A DNA stretch of 64,000 nt from JAJAZB01 sp964244295. GTDB lineage: Bacteria > Bacteroidota > Bacteroidia > Cytophagales > Spirosomataceae. The notes under the pieces were generated by a model. That model ran no database searches. It was not told where the DNA came from and saw only the letters and a list, made by a program, of their open reading frames with translations. Position 1 is the stretch's first letter; each line of letters opens with the position of its first letter. Position numbers and translations under genes: made by a program. Of this stretch, positions 16,431 to 24,880 are shown piece after piece. The DNA is taken from the NCBI GenBank assembly GCA_964244295.1, contig CAXTIG010000017.1:51080-115079 (forward strand), written 5' to 3'.

Positions 16431-16508
16431 AAAAGCCCTCCCCTTTTCAAGATCCCCGCGAGAGTTTTAAAACTCTCGCGGGGTTTGGTGCCTTGAAAGG
16501 AGGGCTTT
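16431..16508 (-). terminator. Nested hairpin after glyA
   Basis: An outer stem (AAAAGCCCTCC facing GGAGGGCTTT, with TTCAAG/CTTGAA) encloses the inner CCCCGCGAGAG dyad at 16454-16483, the same inner element as at 1484 and 59712. Read on the minus strand it follows the glyA stop by about 20 nt and ends in TTTTG TTTT, fitting a terminator for glyA. Confidence 0.7.
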
Positions 16509-16528
16509 CGCAAAGTTAAGTTCAAAAG

Positions 16529-17824
16529 CTATCGGTACAACGGGAAATCATGCATGAGCCGGTTCACCTCCGGCTTCACCGACGCGAGGTACGTTTCGTC
16601 GTCATGGTGCATGAGCACGTCGTCGATGAGGTCGGCGATTTTGAGCATTTCCGGTTCTTTCATCCCGCGTGTGGTCACGGCGGCGGTGCCGACGCGCATC
16701 CCGGAGGTCACGAAGGGCGATTTGTCGTCGAAGGGCACCAGGTTTTTGTTGATGGTGATGTCGGCTTTGATGAGCGTATTTTCGGCCAGTTTGCCGGTCA
16801 GGCCCTTCGGGCGCAGGTCGATGAGCATCAGGTGGTTGTCGGTTCCGCCCGAAATGACTTTGTAGCCTTTTTCCACGAACGCCTGCGCCAGTACGCGGGC
16901 GTTGGCCTGCACCTGGGCGGCGTAGTCGCCGAATTCGTCGGTCAGCGCTTCGCCGAAGGCCACGGCTTTGGCGGCGATGACGTGTTCAAGCGGCCCGCCC
17001 TGGGTGCCGGGAAACACGCCCCCGTCGAGCAGGGCCGACATGAGTTTCAACTCGCCCTTCGGCGTTTTCAGACCAAAGGGATTTTCAAAATCCTGGCCCA
17101 TCAGAATCAGCCCGCCGCGCGGGCCGCGCAGGGTTTTGTGGGTGGTGGTGCTCACGATGTGGCAGTGCGGCATCGGGTCGTTGAGCAAGCCCTTGACAAT
17201 CAGCCCCGCCGGGTGGGAAATGTCGGCGAGGAGGATGGCCCCGATGCCGTCGGCGATGGCGCGGAGGCGGGCGTAATCCCAGTCGCGGCTGTAGGCTGAA
17301 GCCCCGCAGATGAGCAGGCGCGGGCGTTCGCGGTTGGCGATTTCCTCGACTTTATCCCAGTCGATGAGGCCGGTTTCCTGCTCGACGCCGTAGAAAAAGG
17401 GCTGGAAGTATTTTCCCGAAAAATTGACCGGCGAGCCGTGCGAGAGGTGCCCGCCGTGGCTCAGGTTGAAGCCCAGGATTTTATCGCCGGGATTCAGAAA
17501 CGAGAGAAAAATCGCCGCGTTGGCCTGCGCCCCGGAGTGCGGCTGCACGTTGGCCCAGACTGCGCCAAACAACTCCTTCGCCCGCTCGATGGCGAGGGTT
17601 TCCACTTCGTCCACCACCTCGCAGCCGCCGTAGTAGCGCTTGCCGGGCAGGCCCTCGGCGTATTTGTTGGTCAGGCTGGTGCCCATCGCTTCCATGACCT
17701 GCTTCGAGACGAAGTTTTCGGAGGCGATGAGTTCGATGCCGTGTTCCTGGCGGTCGGTTTCTTTTTGGATGAGGTCGAAAACCCTGGTATCGCGTTGGAT
17801 AGCGCTCGCGGTGGTCGTGGACAT
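16529..17824 (-). CDS. glyA: Serine hydroxymethyltransferase
   Basis: PLP enzyme that interconverts serine and glycine with tetrahydrofolate, the main source of one-carbon units. The 431-residue sequence has IELIASENFVS, NKYAEGLPGKRYYGG, NVQPHSGAQANAA and the PLP-lysine motif STTTHKTLRGPRGG (Lys near residue 229). I chose the ATG at 17824, which gives the usual short N-terminus; the frame is open 14 codons further upstream, but that stretch contains the -7 box at 17866-17873 only just beyond it, which argues for the shorter form. Start TSS would be about 35-40 nt upstream. Confidence 0.97.
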   Translation of the reverse strand: MSTTTASAIQRDTRVFDLIQKETDRQEHGIELIASENFVSKQVMEAMGTSLTNKYAEGLPGKRYYGGCEVVDEVETLAIERAKELFGAVWANVQPHSGAQANAAIFLSFLNPGDKILGFNLSHGGHLSHGSPVNFSGKYFQPFFYGVEQETGLIDWDKVEEIANRERPRLLICGASAYSRDWDYARLRAIADGIGAILLADISHPAGLIVKGLLNDPMPHCHIVSTTTHKTLRGPRGGLILMGQDFENPFGLKTPKGELKLMSALLDGGVFPGTQGGPLEHVIAAKAVAFGEALTDEFGDYAAQVQANARVLAQAFVEKGYKVISGGTDNHLMLIDLRPKGLTGKLAENTLIKADITINKNLVPFDDKSPFVTSGMRVGTAAVTTRGMKEPEMLKIADLIDDVLMHHDDETYLASVKPEVNRLMHDFPLYR

Positions 17825-17865
17825 GGGCAAAATGGGGGAAAACAAACGATTGAAAACCAAGGCCA

Positions 17866-17873
17866 CAAAGGTA
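17866..17873 (-). promoter_or_regulatory. glyA -7 box TACCTTTG
   Basis: Exact match to TAnnTTTG on the minus strand about 42 nt before the glyA ATG at 17824. No convincing -33 TTG is visible. Confidence 0.6.
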
Positions 17874-17994
17874 GGCCGGAATCTTTGTTCGGGAAAACCA
17901 CTTTAGGGCCTGAACGACCCCGAAAATTTTCCTGTACCCGATGGGTGATTTCACTCCCACGTCGGGAATTAAGCGCGTAACCATTCTCTGCACT

Positions 17995-18543
17995 ATGCTG
18001 CTTGTCTCCGAAAATGCCGCCCTGCTCGAACGCCTCCGGCGGGAAGAGCGCATCGCCTTCGAGTTTTTGTACCGCTACCATTTTCCGTCCGTGTTGCGGT
18101 TGGTGCAAAGTAATTCCGGCAGCCGGGCCGATGCCGAAGATTTGTTCCAGGAAGCCCTCCTCGTGTTGGTCGCTAAAGCCCGCCAACCGGATTTCGCGCT
18201 GACGGCCTCGGTCAAAACCTTCCTCTACGCCATTTCCCGCAACCTGTGGCTCAAGCGCCTGCGTGAACAAACGCGGCTTCAACCCCTGGGTGACGCCTGG
18301 ACGGAACTCGGTGAGGAGCCCGAGGAGGAATTGGAAGAAAGTCGGGTCGAGCGGGTGTCGGCCTGGATTCTGAAAGTGTCGCCGGGTTGTCGGCGGCTGC
18401 TGCGCGACCTGTACTGGCTCGACCAAACCATCGAAGGAATCCGGCAACGGGTGGGTTATAAAAACAAACACACCGCCAGCAGCATGAAAAACAAGTGCCT
18501 GGAGAAAATGCGGGTGGTGGCCGGGAAGACGTTGGCCGCGTGA
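17995..18543 (+). CDS. ECF-type RNA polymerase sigma factor
   Basis: A 182-residue sigma-70 family protein with region 2 (REERIAFEFLYRYHFPSVLRLVQ, then SRADAEDLFQEALLVLVAKA) and a region-4 like helix-turn-helix near the end (LDQTIEGIRQRVGYKNKHTASSMKNKCLEKMR), joined by an acidic linker (ELGEEPEEELEESR). It should redirect RNA polymerase to a small set of promoters. No anti-sigma gene follows; the next gene is a redoxin 85 bp downstream. I chose the ATG at 17995 (MLLVSENAALLERL), since the upstream 18 codons look non-conserved. Confidence 0.88.
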   Translation: MLLVSENAALLERLRREERIAFEFLYRYHFPSVLRLVQSNSGSRADAEDLFQEALLVLVAKARQPDFALTASVKTFLYAISRNLWLKRLREQTRLQPLGDAWTELGEEPEEELEESRVERVSAWILKVSPGCRRLLRDLYWLDQTIEGIRQRVGYKNKHTASSMKNKCLEKMRVVAGKTLAA

Positions 18544-18628
18544 GGCCGTTGCGAACAAAAGAAATGTTGACAGCGACCGGGTGATAAAGTTGGGAGGCGT
18601 GGTATGAAGTAGAAAAAACCGTTTTCCC

Positions 18629-19261
18629 ATGTTCAAAAAACCCTTCATTCGCTGGCTGCTGGCGGCCTCACTGCTGCTCGTCGCCCTTGTTCTCGTTCAA
18701 TCTGCCCTTTCTGCCCAATCCATGAAAATTACGCCCAACCAACCCGCTCCCGATTTCAGCACCACCGATGCGTACGGTCAACCCCTGTCGTTGCACGACC
18801 TGAAGGGCAAAAAAGTACTGCTCAGTTTCCAGCGTTTCGTGGGATGCCCCGTTTGCAACGTGCGGATGCACGAACTGTTGGGGGCTTACGACAGCCTCAA
18901 ACGCCAGAACCTTGAATTGGTCGTGGTGTACGAATCGTCGCCGGAAAACCTGCTGAAGTACGTCGAAGACACGAAACTGCCCTTTCGCCTCATCGCCGAC
19001 CCGGAGGCCAACTTGTACGAGCAGTACGGCGTGGGCCGTTCAGCCGGAAAATTGCTGAGCGGGCTGTTCAACGGCGCGGACAAGAAGCGCCGGGAAGGGG
19101 AAAAACTCTACCAGGAAAAACTGCCCCGCGATGGCTCGCTGACCCGCATCGAAGCGGATTTTCTGATTGACCCGGCGGGCCGGGTCGTCACGGCGCACTA
19201 CGGGCGGTACTTGGGGGATGATTTGCCGCTGGATGAAATTCGGTCGTTCGCCGGGCGCTGA
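18629..19261 (+). CDS. Exported redoxin (AhpC/TSA-like, CPVC motif)
   Basis: A 210-residue thioredoxin-fold protein with an N-terminal membrane anchor or signal peptide (WLLAASLLLVALVLVQSALSA). The fold starts at ITPNQPAPDFSTTDAYGQPL, and the active site is FQRFVGCPVCNVRMHELL (about residues 70-87). The C-P-V-C pair resembles peroxiredoxin-like proteins of the PRX-like 2 group rather than classical thioredoxin. It probably acts in the periplasm in thiol redox or peroxide chemistry. It may be cotranscribed with the sigma factor. The DsbD gene 250 bp downstream, after a terminator, is a plausible reductant donor. Confidence 0.85.
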   Translation: MFKKPFIRWLLAASLLLVALVLVQSALSAQSMKITPNQPAPDFSTTDAYGQPLSLHDLKGKKVLLSFQRFVGCPVCNVRMHELLGAYDSLKRQNLELVVVYESSPENLLKYVEDTKLPFRLIADPEANLYEQYGVGRSAGKLLSGLFNGADKKRREGEKLYQEKLPRDGSLTRIEADFLIDPAGRVVTAHYGRYLGDDLPLDEIRSFAGR

Positions 19262-19281
19262 ATCCAACGGCTACCGGCCTC

Positions 19282-19308
19282 AAAACCGCCTCTCCGGGGC
19301 GGTTTTTT
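19282..19308 (+). terminator. Rho-independent terminator after redoxin
   Basis: AAAACCGCC-TCTCCG-GGGCGGTTTTTT, a strong GC stem followed by a T run, 20 nt after the stop codon. Confidence 0.85.
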
Positions 19309-19334
19309 GTTGAATGCCCAGGCCACAGAAGCGC

Positions 19335-19342
19335 TACCTTTG
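19335..19342 (+). promoter_or_regulatory. -7 box TACCTTTG upstream of dsbD
   Basis: Exact TAnnTTTG match. If used, the dsbD message has a leader of about 165 nt that contains the palindrome at 19397-19492. Confidence 0.5.
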
Positions 19343-19396
19343 CGTCGTCGGAAATTTTTCGGCCCGAATTGTGTTCTGACATTCAAACTACCCCGG

Positions 19397-19492
19397 CTGT
19401 CATCCAGAGCGCAGCGAAGGATCTTTCGCGTTTATCAACCGAGTAGCTCCATTCCTACCGCGAAAGATCCTTCGCTACGCTCTGGATGACAG
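19397..19492. repeat. TGTCA-type palindrome, 34-bp arms
   Basis: Arms 19397-19430 and 19459-19492 begin CTGTCATCCAGAGCGCAG and match except for one base; the loop is 28 bp. It lies between the TACCTTTG box and the dsbD ATG. Confidence 0.9.
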
Positions 19493-19514
19493 GAACCCGG
19501 TTAGAAAAACCTCT

Positions 19515-21608
19515 ATGCGAAACTACCTACCCCTCCAACTTTTCTTTTTTCTCTTTTCATTCACCAGCCAGGCCCAAATCCTCACCCCCACCACCTGGAC
19601 GGTCAAGGCCGCGAAGCCGTCGGTGAAAGTCGGTGAAACGGTGGACATCGTCTTCAGTGCCCGCATTAACCCCGGCTGGCACGTGTTCTCCTCCGACCAG
19701 GATCCCAACGTGGGGCCGCTGCCCACGGAAGTCGCCTTCAAGAAAAACGCCACGTTCGCGTTGGTGGGCAAGCTGAAACCCGTCGGGACGGTCGTGCAGA
19801 AGCAGGACGAGATCTTCGGCGGGCCGGTGCGGTACTTTCAGGCGAAGGCCGAGTTTCGGCAGAAAGTGAAGATTTTATCGGTAAAACCAGTCCTCGAAGG
19901 CAGTTACAGCGGCCAGGCCTGCACCGACGCCGACGGCACCTGCGTACCCCTGAATGGGGATTTTGCCATTGCCCTGACTGCCCTCGCGGCGGTGGATGCG
20001 CCCACGCCGCCCGCCGTTTCGGCCACGGCTCCGCCGGTGGCGGCGGTCGGGGGTGATTCGGTTGCGGTGAAAACGCCGAGTCCGGCTCCGGTTGGGGCGG
20101 TTGCGCCGACGATGCCCGCCCGCGATTCAGCCGTTTTAACGGCTTCCGCTCCGCTCCCTGCCGCCGTTTCCACCCAGGCCCCGCCCCAGGAATCGCTCTG
20201 GGGTTTTTTCCTCGTGGCGCTGGCGGCGGGCTTCGCGGCGCTACTCACACCCTGCGTGTACCCGATTATTCCGATGACGGTCAGCTACTTCACCAATCAA
20301 CGGGGTAGCAACGGGCGAATGCTGGCGCTGGTGTACGGCCTGAGTATCATCGGGATTTACGTGCTGTTCGGGACACTGATTTCCTGGCTGTTCGGGGCGA
20401 GTTTCGCCAATTTTCTGGCGACGCACTGGTTTCCGAACCTGTTGTTTTTCGCCGTGTTCGTCCTTTTTGGGCTGTCGTTTCTAGGATTGTTTGAAATCGT
20501 GTTGCCCAGTTCGTTCGTCAATAAAATGGATGCGCAGGCCGACAAGGGCGGGTTGACAGGCGTGTTCTTCATGGCCTTCACGTTGGTGCTGGTGGGGTTT
20601 TCCTGCACCGGGCCGATTGCAGGCAGCATTTTGATTGCCTCAGCCAACGGGCAGTTCATCCGGCCCGTGGTGGGAATGCTCGGCTTTTCGCTGCCCTTCG
20701 CGGTTATTTTTTCGGGCCTGGCGTTTTTCCCCGGTTACCTCAAATCGTTGCCTAAATCGGGCGGCTGGCTCAACGCGGTGAAAGTGGTGTTTGGGTTTCT
20801 GGAACTGGCGCTGGCGCTCAAGTTCCTGAGCGTCGCTGACCAGGTGTACCACTGGGGCATTCTCGACCGGGAAGTGTACCTGGCGTTCTGGATTGTGCTC
20901 TTCGCGCTGATTGGCTTTTATCTGTTGGGCAAAATCCAGATGCCGCACGACTCGAAGCTGGAGAAAATCCCGGTGCTGCGCATGGTGCTCGCCATTTTCA
21001 CGCTCAGCTTCGTGGTGTACCTGATTCCGGGGATGTTCGGTGCCCCACTGCGGGCGATGGCGGGCTACCTCCCGCCCGCCACCAGCTTCGACCCCTTCAT
21101 CGGCGGGTCGCTGGCTTCGGCTTCGCCCGCCCCGGCGGGCGGAAAAGCGGTACGTTTTTCCGATAAATTCAAATTACCCCACGGCCTGCCGGGCTACTTC
21201 GATTACGCCGAGGCGCTGGCGGCGGCGAAGGCGGCGGGCAAGCCGGTGTTCGTCGATTTCACCGGCCACGGCTGCGTCAATTGCCGGGAAATGGAAGACC
21301 GGGTGTGGTCGGAGCCGGCGGTGCTGAGTCGCCTGCGCGATGATTTCGTGGTGCTGGCGCTCTACGTGGACGACAAAACCGAGTTGCCTGCCGCCGAGCA
21401 CTACACCTCGAAAGCGGATGGAAAAGTGAAAGACACCATCGGCGAGCAGAACCTCGACCGGCAAATCACCCAGTTCGGCTCCAACGCCCAGCCGCATTAC
21501 TGCCTGCTGGATTCGGAGGGAAAACTGCTGTTGCCGCCCCGCGCTTACGATTTGGACGCCGGGGCGTTTGCCCAATTTCTGGAGGCGGGGAAGGCGGCTT
21601 ACCGCTAA
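19515..21608 (+). CDS. dsbD: Thiol:disulfide interchange protein DsbD
   Basis: A 697-residue inner-membrane protein that carries electrons from cytoplasmic thioredoxin to the periplasm. Signal peptide at 1-21 (ending SQAQ). The N-terminal DsbD-alpha domain includes GWHVFSSDQDPN and the Cys pair of GQACTDADGTCVPL. A Pro/Ala/Val-rich linker covers about 150-220. Then an eight-span core has the paired cysteines TPCVYPIIPM (about residue 245) and GFSCTGPIAG (about 362). A C-terminal thioredoxin domain has FTGHGCVNCREME near residue 580-595. All three cysteine pairs are present, so it looks functional. The redoxin upstream is a candidate client. Confidence 0.95.
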   Translation: MRNYLPLQLFFFLFSFTSQAQILTPTTWTVKAAKPSVKVGETVDIVFSARINPGWHVFSSDQDPNVGPLPTEVAFKKNATFALVGKLKPVGTVVQKQDEIFGGPVRYFQAKAEFRQKVKILSVKPVLEGSYSGQACTDADGTCVPLNGDFAIALTALAAVDAPTPPAVSATAPPVAAVGGDSVAVKTPSPAPVGAVAPTMPARDSAVLTASAPLPAAVSTQAPPQESLWGFFLVALAAGFAALLTPCVYPIIPMTVSYFTNQRGSNGRMLALVYGLSIIGIYVLFGTLISWLFGASFANFLATHWFPNLLFFAVFVLFGLSFLGLFEIVLPSSFVNKMDAQADKGGLTGVFFMAFTLVLVGFSCTGPIAGSILIASANGQFIRPVVGMLGFSLPFAVIFSGLAFFPGYLKSLPKSGGWLNAVKVVFGFLELALALKFLSVADQVYHWGILDREVYLAFWIVLFALIGFYLLGKIQMPHDSKLEKIPVLRMVLAIFTLSFVVYLIPGMFGAPLRAMAGYLPPATSFDPFIGGSLASASPAPAGGKAVRFSDKFKLPHGLPGYFDYAEALAAAKAAGKPVFVDFTGHGCVNCREMEDRVWSEPAVLSRLRDDFVVLALYVDDKTELPAAEHYTSKADGKVKDTIGEQNLDRQITQFGSNAQPHYCLLDSEGKLLLPPRAYDLDAGAFAQFLEAGKAAYR

Positions 21609-21621
21609 TCAAGATATCTTC

Positions 21622-21662
21622 GCCCGCTAAACTACTTTTTTAGTAGTTTAGCGGGCTTTTTT
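21622..21662 (+). terminator. Terminator after dsbD
   Basis: GCCCGCTAAACTAC and GTAGTTTAGCGGGC arms with a T-rich loop, followed by TTTTTT; a textbook intrinsic terminator 13 nt after the stop. Confidence 0.9.
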
Positions 21663-21768
21663 GCCCGCCTGGAAATACCCCCAACCCCCTAAAGGGGGCT
21701 TTCCTGCCTGGAATTTCTAGTAGTAAAAAGCCCCCTTTAGGGGGTTGGGGGTACTTCCAGGCGGGCAA
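21661..21768. repeat. CCCCTAAAGGGGG-family palindrome, 42-bp arms
   Basis: Arms 21661-21702 and 21727-21768, with one mismatch, start TTGCCCGCCTGG and contain CCCCCAACCCCC and TAAAGGGGGCTTT. A second member sits at 29675-29778. It fills the gap between dsbD and the M16 protease. Confidence 0.9.
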
Positions 21769-21827
21769 TCAACAACCCAACTACCCAACCACTCCTTCAT
21801 CCAAACCAACCCTTTTTTCCAACCCCC

Positions 21828-24659
21828 ATGCGAAAACCCAATTTCCGCCCCCTCGCGCTGGCTACCCTCGCCGGTCTGTTGAGCGTTTGTGCTTTGGCGC
21901 AAACCGCTGAGCTTTCGAAGCCCGTCCCCTTTGACCCGCTCACCCGCAAAGGCACCCTGTCCAACGGCCTGACCTACTACATCCGTAAAAACACGGAACC
22001 CAAAAACCGCGCCCACCTCATGCTGGCGACGCGGGTGGGGGCCGTGCTCGAAGACGATGCCGAAAATGGCCTGGCGCACTTCACCGAGCACATGGCCTTC
22101 AACGGCACCAAGAATTTTCCGAAAAATGAACTCGTCAGTTTTCTCCAGAAAAACGGCATCAAGTTCGGCGACGACCTCAACGCCTTCACGAGTTTCGACC
22201 AAACCGTGTATATGCTGCCCGTGCCGACTGACTCCCAGGCGGTGTTTCGCCGGGCCTTCGACGTACTCGAAGACTGGGCGCACAACCTGCTGATGGACGA
22301 GGAGGAAATCAACAAAGAACGCGGCGTGATTCTGGAAGAACTGCGCGGCGGCAAGGGTGCCCAACAGCGGATGCGCGACAAGTTTTTCCCCGTCATCCTC
22401 AACGGCTCGCAGTACGCCAAGCGGAACGTCATCGGCACGGAGGAAATCCTGAAAAACTTCAAGCCCGAAACCATCCGTAATTTCTACAAAACCTGGTACC
22501 GTCCCGACCTCCAGGCCATCATCGCGGTGGGTGATTTCGACGTGGAGGCGGTCGAGAAAATCATCAAAGACCAGTTCGGCGCGATTCCGGCGGTGAGCAA
22601 CGCCAAGCCCCGGACGGAATACGACATTCCCGTTCACGCCGGCACGAAAGTAGCCATCGTGACCGATTCGGAGCAGCCCAACACGATTATTCAGGTCTTG
22701 CACAAACACCCGAAGCTGATGGAAAAGACCCTGGCCGACAGCCGCGAATTGCTCAAGCGCAGCCTGTTCAACGCCATGTTTAATACCCGCCTCCAGGATT
22801 TGACCAAGACCGCCGACCCGCCGTTTCTGGGCGGTGGGGGCGGTTTGGGTGGGTTCATCGGCAAATACGACGCCTTTACGATTGGCGTGGCCGTGAAGTC
22901 GGGCGCGCAGGAACGCGGCCTGAAAGCCGTGCTGGACGAGGCCGCAAGGGTGCAGAAATTCGGCTTCGTCGCCACCGAACTCGACCGCGCCAAGCAGCAA
23001 CTCCTCACCGGCACCGAGAAGCGGTTTAAGGAAAAAGACAAGACCGCCTCGCAGCAACTGGCCTTCCAGTACGTGAGCAACTTCGTGGATGGGGCTTCGT
23101 CGATGGGCATCGAAACGTACTTCCCCTTCGTGCAGGCCCAGTTGCCCGGCATCACGCTGGCCGACGTCAACGGCGTCGCCACGAAGTACATCACGAAAGA
23201 AAACCGCGCCGTCATCGTGATGGGGCCGGAAAAAGACAAGGACAAACTGCCCACCGAAGCGCAACTCCTCGGTTGGATTGACAACGCCGGGAAAGACGTG
23301 ACCGCCTACGTGGACGAAGTCGTGACCGCCCCGCTGCTCGCCACCGCGCCGAAGGCCGGGAAAGTGGCCTCGAAAAAAAGCATCGCCGAACTCGGCGTGA
23401 CCGAACTGACCCTGAGCAACGGCCTGCGCGTGGTGCTGAAACCAACCGATTTTAAAAACGACGAAATCCTGATTTCGGCCTACAGCCCCGGCGGCACCTC
23501 GCTGTATTCGATGAAGGATTACTTCAACGCCGACTACTCCAATGGACTGGCGATTCAGAGCGGCGTAGCCGGTTTTTCGCAGAAACAACTGCGGAAATAC
23601 CTGACGGGGAAAGTGGCGAACGTCAGCCCCTACGTAGGCGAGTTGAGTGAAGGCTTCGGGGGTAGTGCCTCGCCGAAAGACCTGGAAACGGCCCTGCAAC
23701 TGCTCTACGCCTACGTGGTAAAACCCCGCAAAGACCCCGACGTGGTGAAGGGCTACCTCAGCAACGAGCGTGACGGCCTCGAACAGCAGGAAGCCACGCC
23801 CCAGCCGCAGAAGGTATTTTACGACACGCTCACCGCCGTGCTGGGTGGCTACAATCCCCGCCGGATGCCGATGAAACCCGCCGACATCGACAAAATCAGC
23901 CTCGACCCTTCGATGAAAATCTACGACGAGCGCTTCGGCAACGCCTCCGATTTCACGTATTTCTTCGTGGGGAATTTTAAGGTAGAGGAAATCACGCCGC
24001 TGCTCGAAACCTACCTCGGTTCGCTGCCCGGCACCGGCAAAAAAGAAACCTACAAAGACCTGGGCATTCGGGCACCGAAGGGCAAAATCACCAAAACGGT
24101 GTACAAAGGCGTGGACGACAAATCGCAGGCCCAACTGGTTTTCACCGGCGATCTGCCCTACACCGCCGAAAACGAAGCCAACCTCGACGCGCTGGAAGAA
24201 GTGTTGAACATCAAGCTCATCGAGGAAATCCGGGAGAAAGAAAGTGGGGTATACGGCATCGGCGCTTCGGGCAACCTGAGCAAGCTTCCCGCCCAGCGCT
24301 ACCAGTTCCGCATCGGCTACGGCACCAATCCCGGTCGGGTAGAAGAACTGGCGACCAAAGCCCTGGCGATGGTCGAGAATCTCAAAACGGCCGGCCCCGA
24401 CCCGAAGGATTTGGACAAATTTAAAGCCGAAGCCCGCCGCGCCCTCGAAGTGCAGCAGCGCCAAAACCGCTACTGGCTGACGGAACTTTCGCAGGCTTAC
24501 GAAAACGGCGAAGACCCAAAGGACCTCCTCCGCGCCCAGGCCCTCATCGACGGCGTGACGGTGGCCTCGGTCAGGGTGATGGCCCAGAAGGTGTTCGGCC
24601 CCAACTTCATCAAGGTGGTGCTGATGCCGGAAGGCAAGGCGGGAAGTGGGGAAAAATAA
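21828..24659 (+). CDS. M16 family zinc protease (PqqL-like)
   Basis: A 943-residue exported protein with signal peptide (LALATLAGLLSVCALAQ) and two tandem M16 units. The first contains the inverted zinc motif HFTEH near residue 85 and the downstream EEEINKERGVILEEL region that supplies the third ligand. The second unit (starting ELTLSNGLRVVLKP, about residue 525) lacks an HxxEH and is structural, as is usual. Such proteases degrade peptides in the periplasm or at the outer membrane. It stands alone between two palindromes. Substrate unknown. Confidence 0.93.
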   Translation: MRKPNFRPLALATLAGLLSVCALAQTAELSKPVPFDPLTRKGTLSNGLTYYIRKNTEPKNRAHLMLATRVGAVLEDDAENGLAHFTEHMAFNGTKNFPKNELVSFLQKNGIKFGDDLNAFTSFDQTVYMLPVPTDSQAVFRRAFDVLEDWAHNLLMDEEEINKERGVILEELRGGKGAQQRMRDKFFPVILNGSQYAKRNVIGTEEILKNFKPETIRNFYKTWYRPDLQAIIAVGDFDVEAVEKIIKDQFGAIPAVSNAKPRTEYDIPVHAGTKVAIVTDSEQPNTIIQVLHKHPKLMEKTLADSRELLKRSLFNAMFNTRLQDLTKTADPPFLGGGGGLGGFIGKYDAFTIGVAVKSGAQERGLKAVLDEAARVQKFGFVATELDRAKQQLLTGTEKRFKEKDKTASQQLAFQYVSNFVDGASSMGIETYFPFVQAQLPGITLADVNGVATKYITKENRAVIVMGPEKDKDKLPTEAQLLGWIDNAGKDVTAYVDEVVTAPLLATAPKAGKVASKKSIAELGVTELTLSNGLRVVLKPTDFKNDEILISAYSPGGTSLYSMKDYFNADYSNGLAIQSGVAGFSQKQLRKYLTGKVANVSPYVGELSEGFGGSASPKDLETALQLLYAYVVKPRKDPDVVKGYLSNERDGLEQQEATPQPQKVFYDTLTAVLGGYNPRRMPMKPADIDKISLDPSMKIYDERFGNASDFTYFFVGNFKVEEITPLLETYLGSLPGTGKKETYKDLGIRAPKGKITKTVYKGVDDKSQAQLVFTGDLPYTAENEANLDALEEVLNIKLIEEIREKESGVYGIGASGNLSKLPAQRYQFRIGYGTNPGRVEELATKALAMVENLKTAGPDPKDLDKFKAEARRALEVQQRQNRYWLTELSQAYENGEDPKDLLRAQALIDGVTVASVRVMAQKVFGPNFIKVVLMPEGKAGSGEK

Positions 24660-24660
24660 G

Positions 24661-24718
24661 GTACAGCGTCATGCTGAACCGCAACGGCGGACCGTTGCGG
24701 TTCAGCATGACGCTGTAC
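24661..24718. repeat. Perfect palindrome, 27-bp arms, CGGA loop
   Basis: Arms 24661-24687 and 24692-24718 are exact reverse complements (starting GTACAGCGTCATGCTGAACC) around a 4-base loop. It follows the M16 stop immediately and contains the GTCATGCTGA core of the TGTCA family. It may act as the 3' stem of that message, though no T run follows. Confidence 0.9.
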
Positions 24719-24803
24719 AACTCCGGCCGGAGGACTGCGCGTCTGCGGTCGAGCTATCGCTTTGTTACCAAATTGTTAAATCCTCCCCACCAATCCTTAA
24801 CCA

Positions 24804-24852
24804 ACCCGTAATTTACGGGTAACACCGGCGTAACAGTGCCGGGGTACTTTTG
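24804..24852 (+). promoter_or_regulatory. TonB-receptor promoter with 17-bp operator-like dyad
   Basis: ACCCGTAA-T-TTACGGGT (24804-24820) is a perfect 17-bp dyad with a one-base centre. It ends 24 bp before TACTTTTG (24845-24852), an exact -7 box. The dyad therefore covers the -33 region, where a repressor or activator would bind. The receptor ATG at 24881 lies about 25 nt after the expected start of transcription. Confidence 0.6.
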
Positions 24853-24880
24853 CGGCGTCAAATCCTTGATGCACACCAAT

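Noticed and set aside
21717..24464. 915-codon antisense open frame over the M16 protease gene
   Set aside because: High GC removes stop codons in the opposite strand; composition is His/Val/Phe/Gly-rich in a way typical of antisense reading, and the plus-strand protein has clear catalytic motifs.
24661..24718. Intrinsic terminator of the M16 gene
   Set aside because: The stem is excellent but no T run follows on either strand, so I list it as a repeat and not a terminator.
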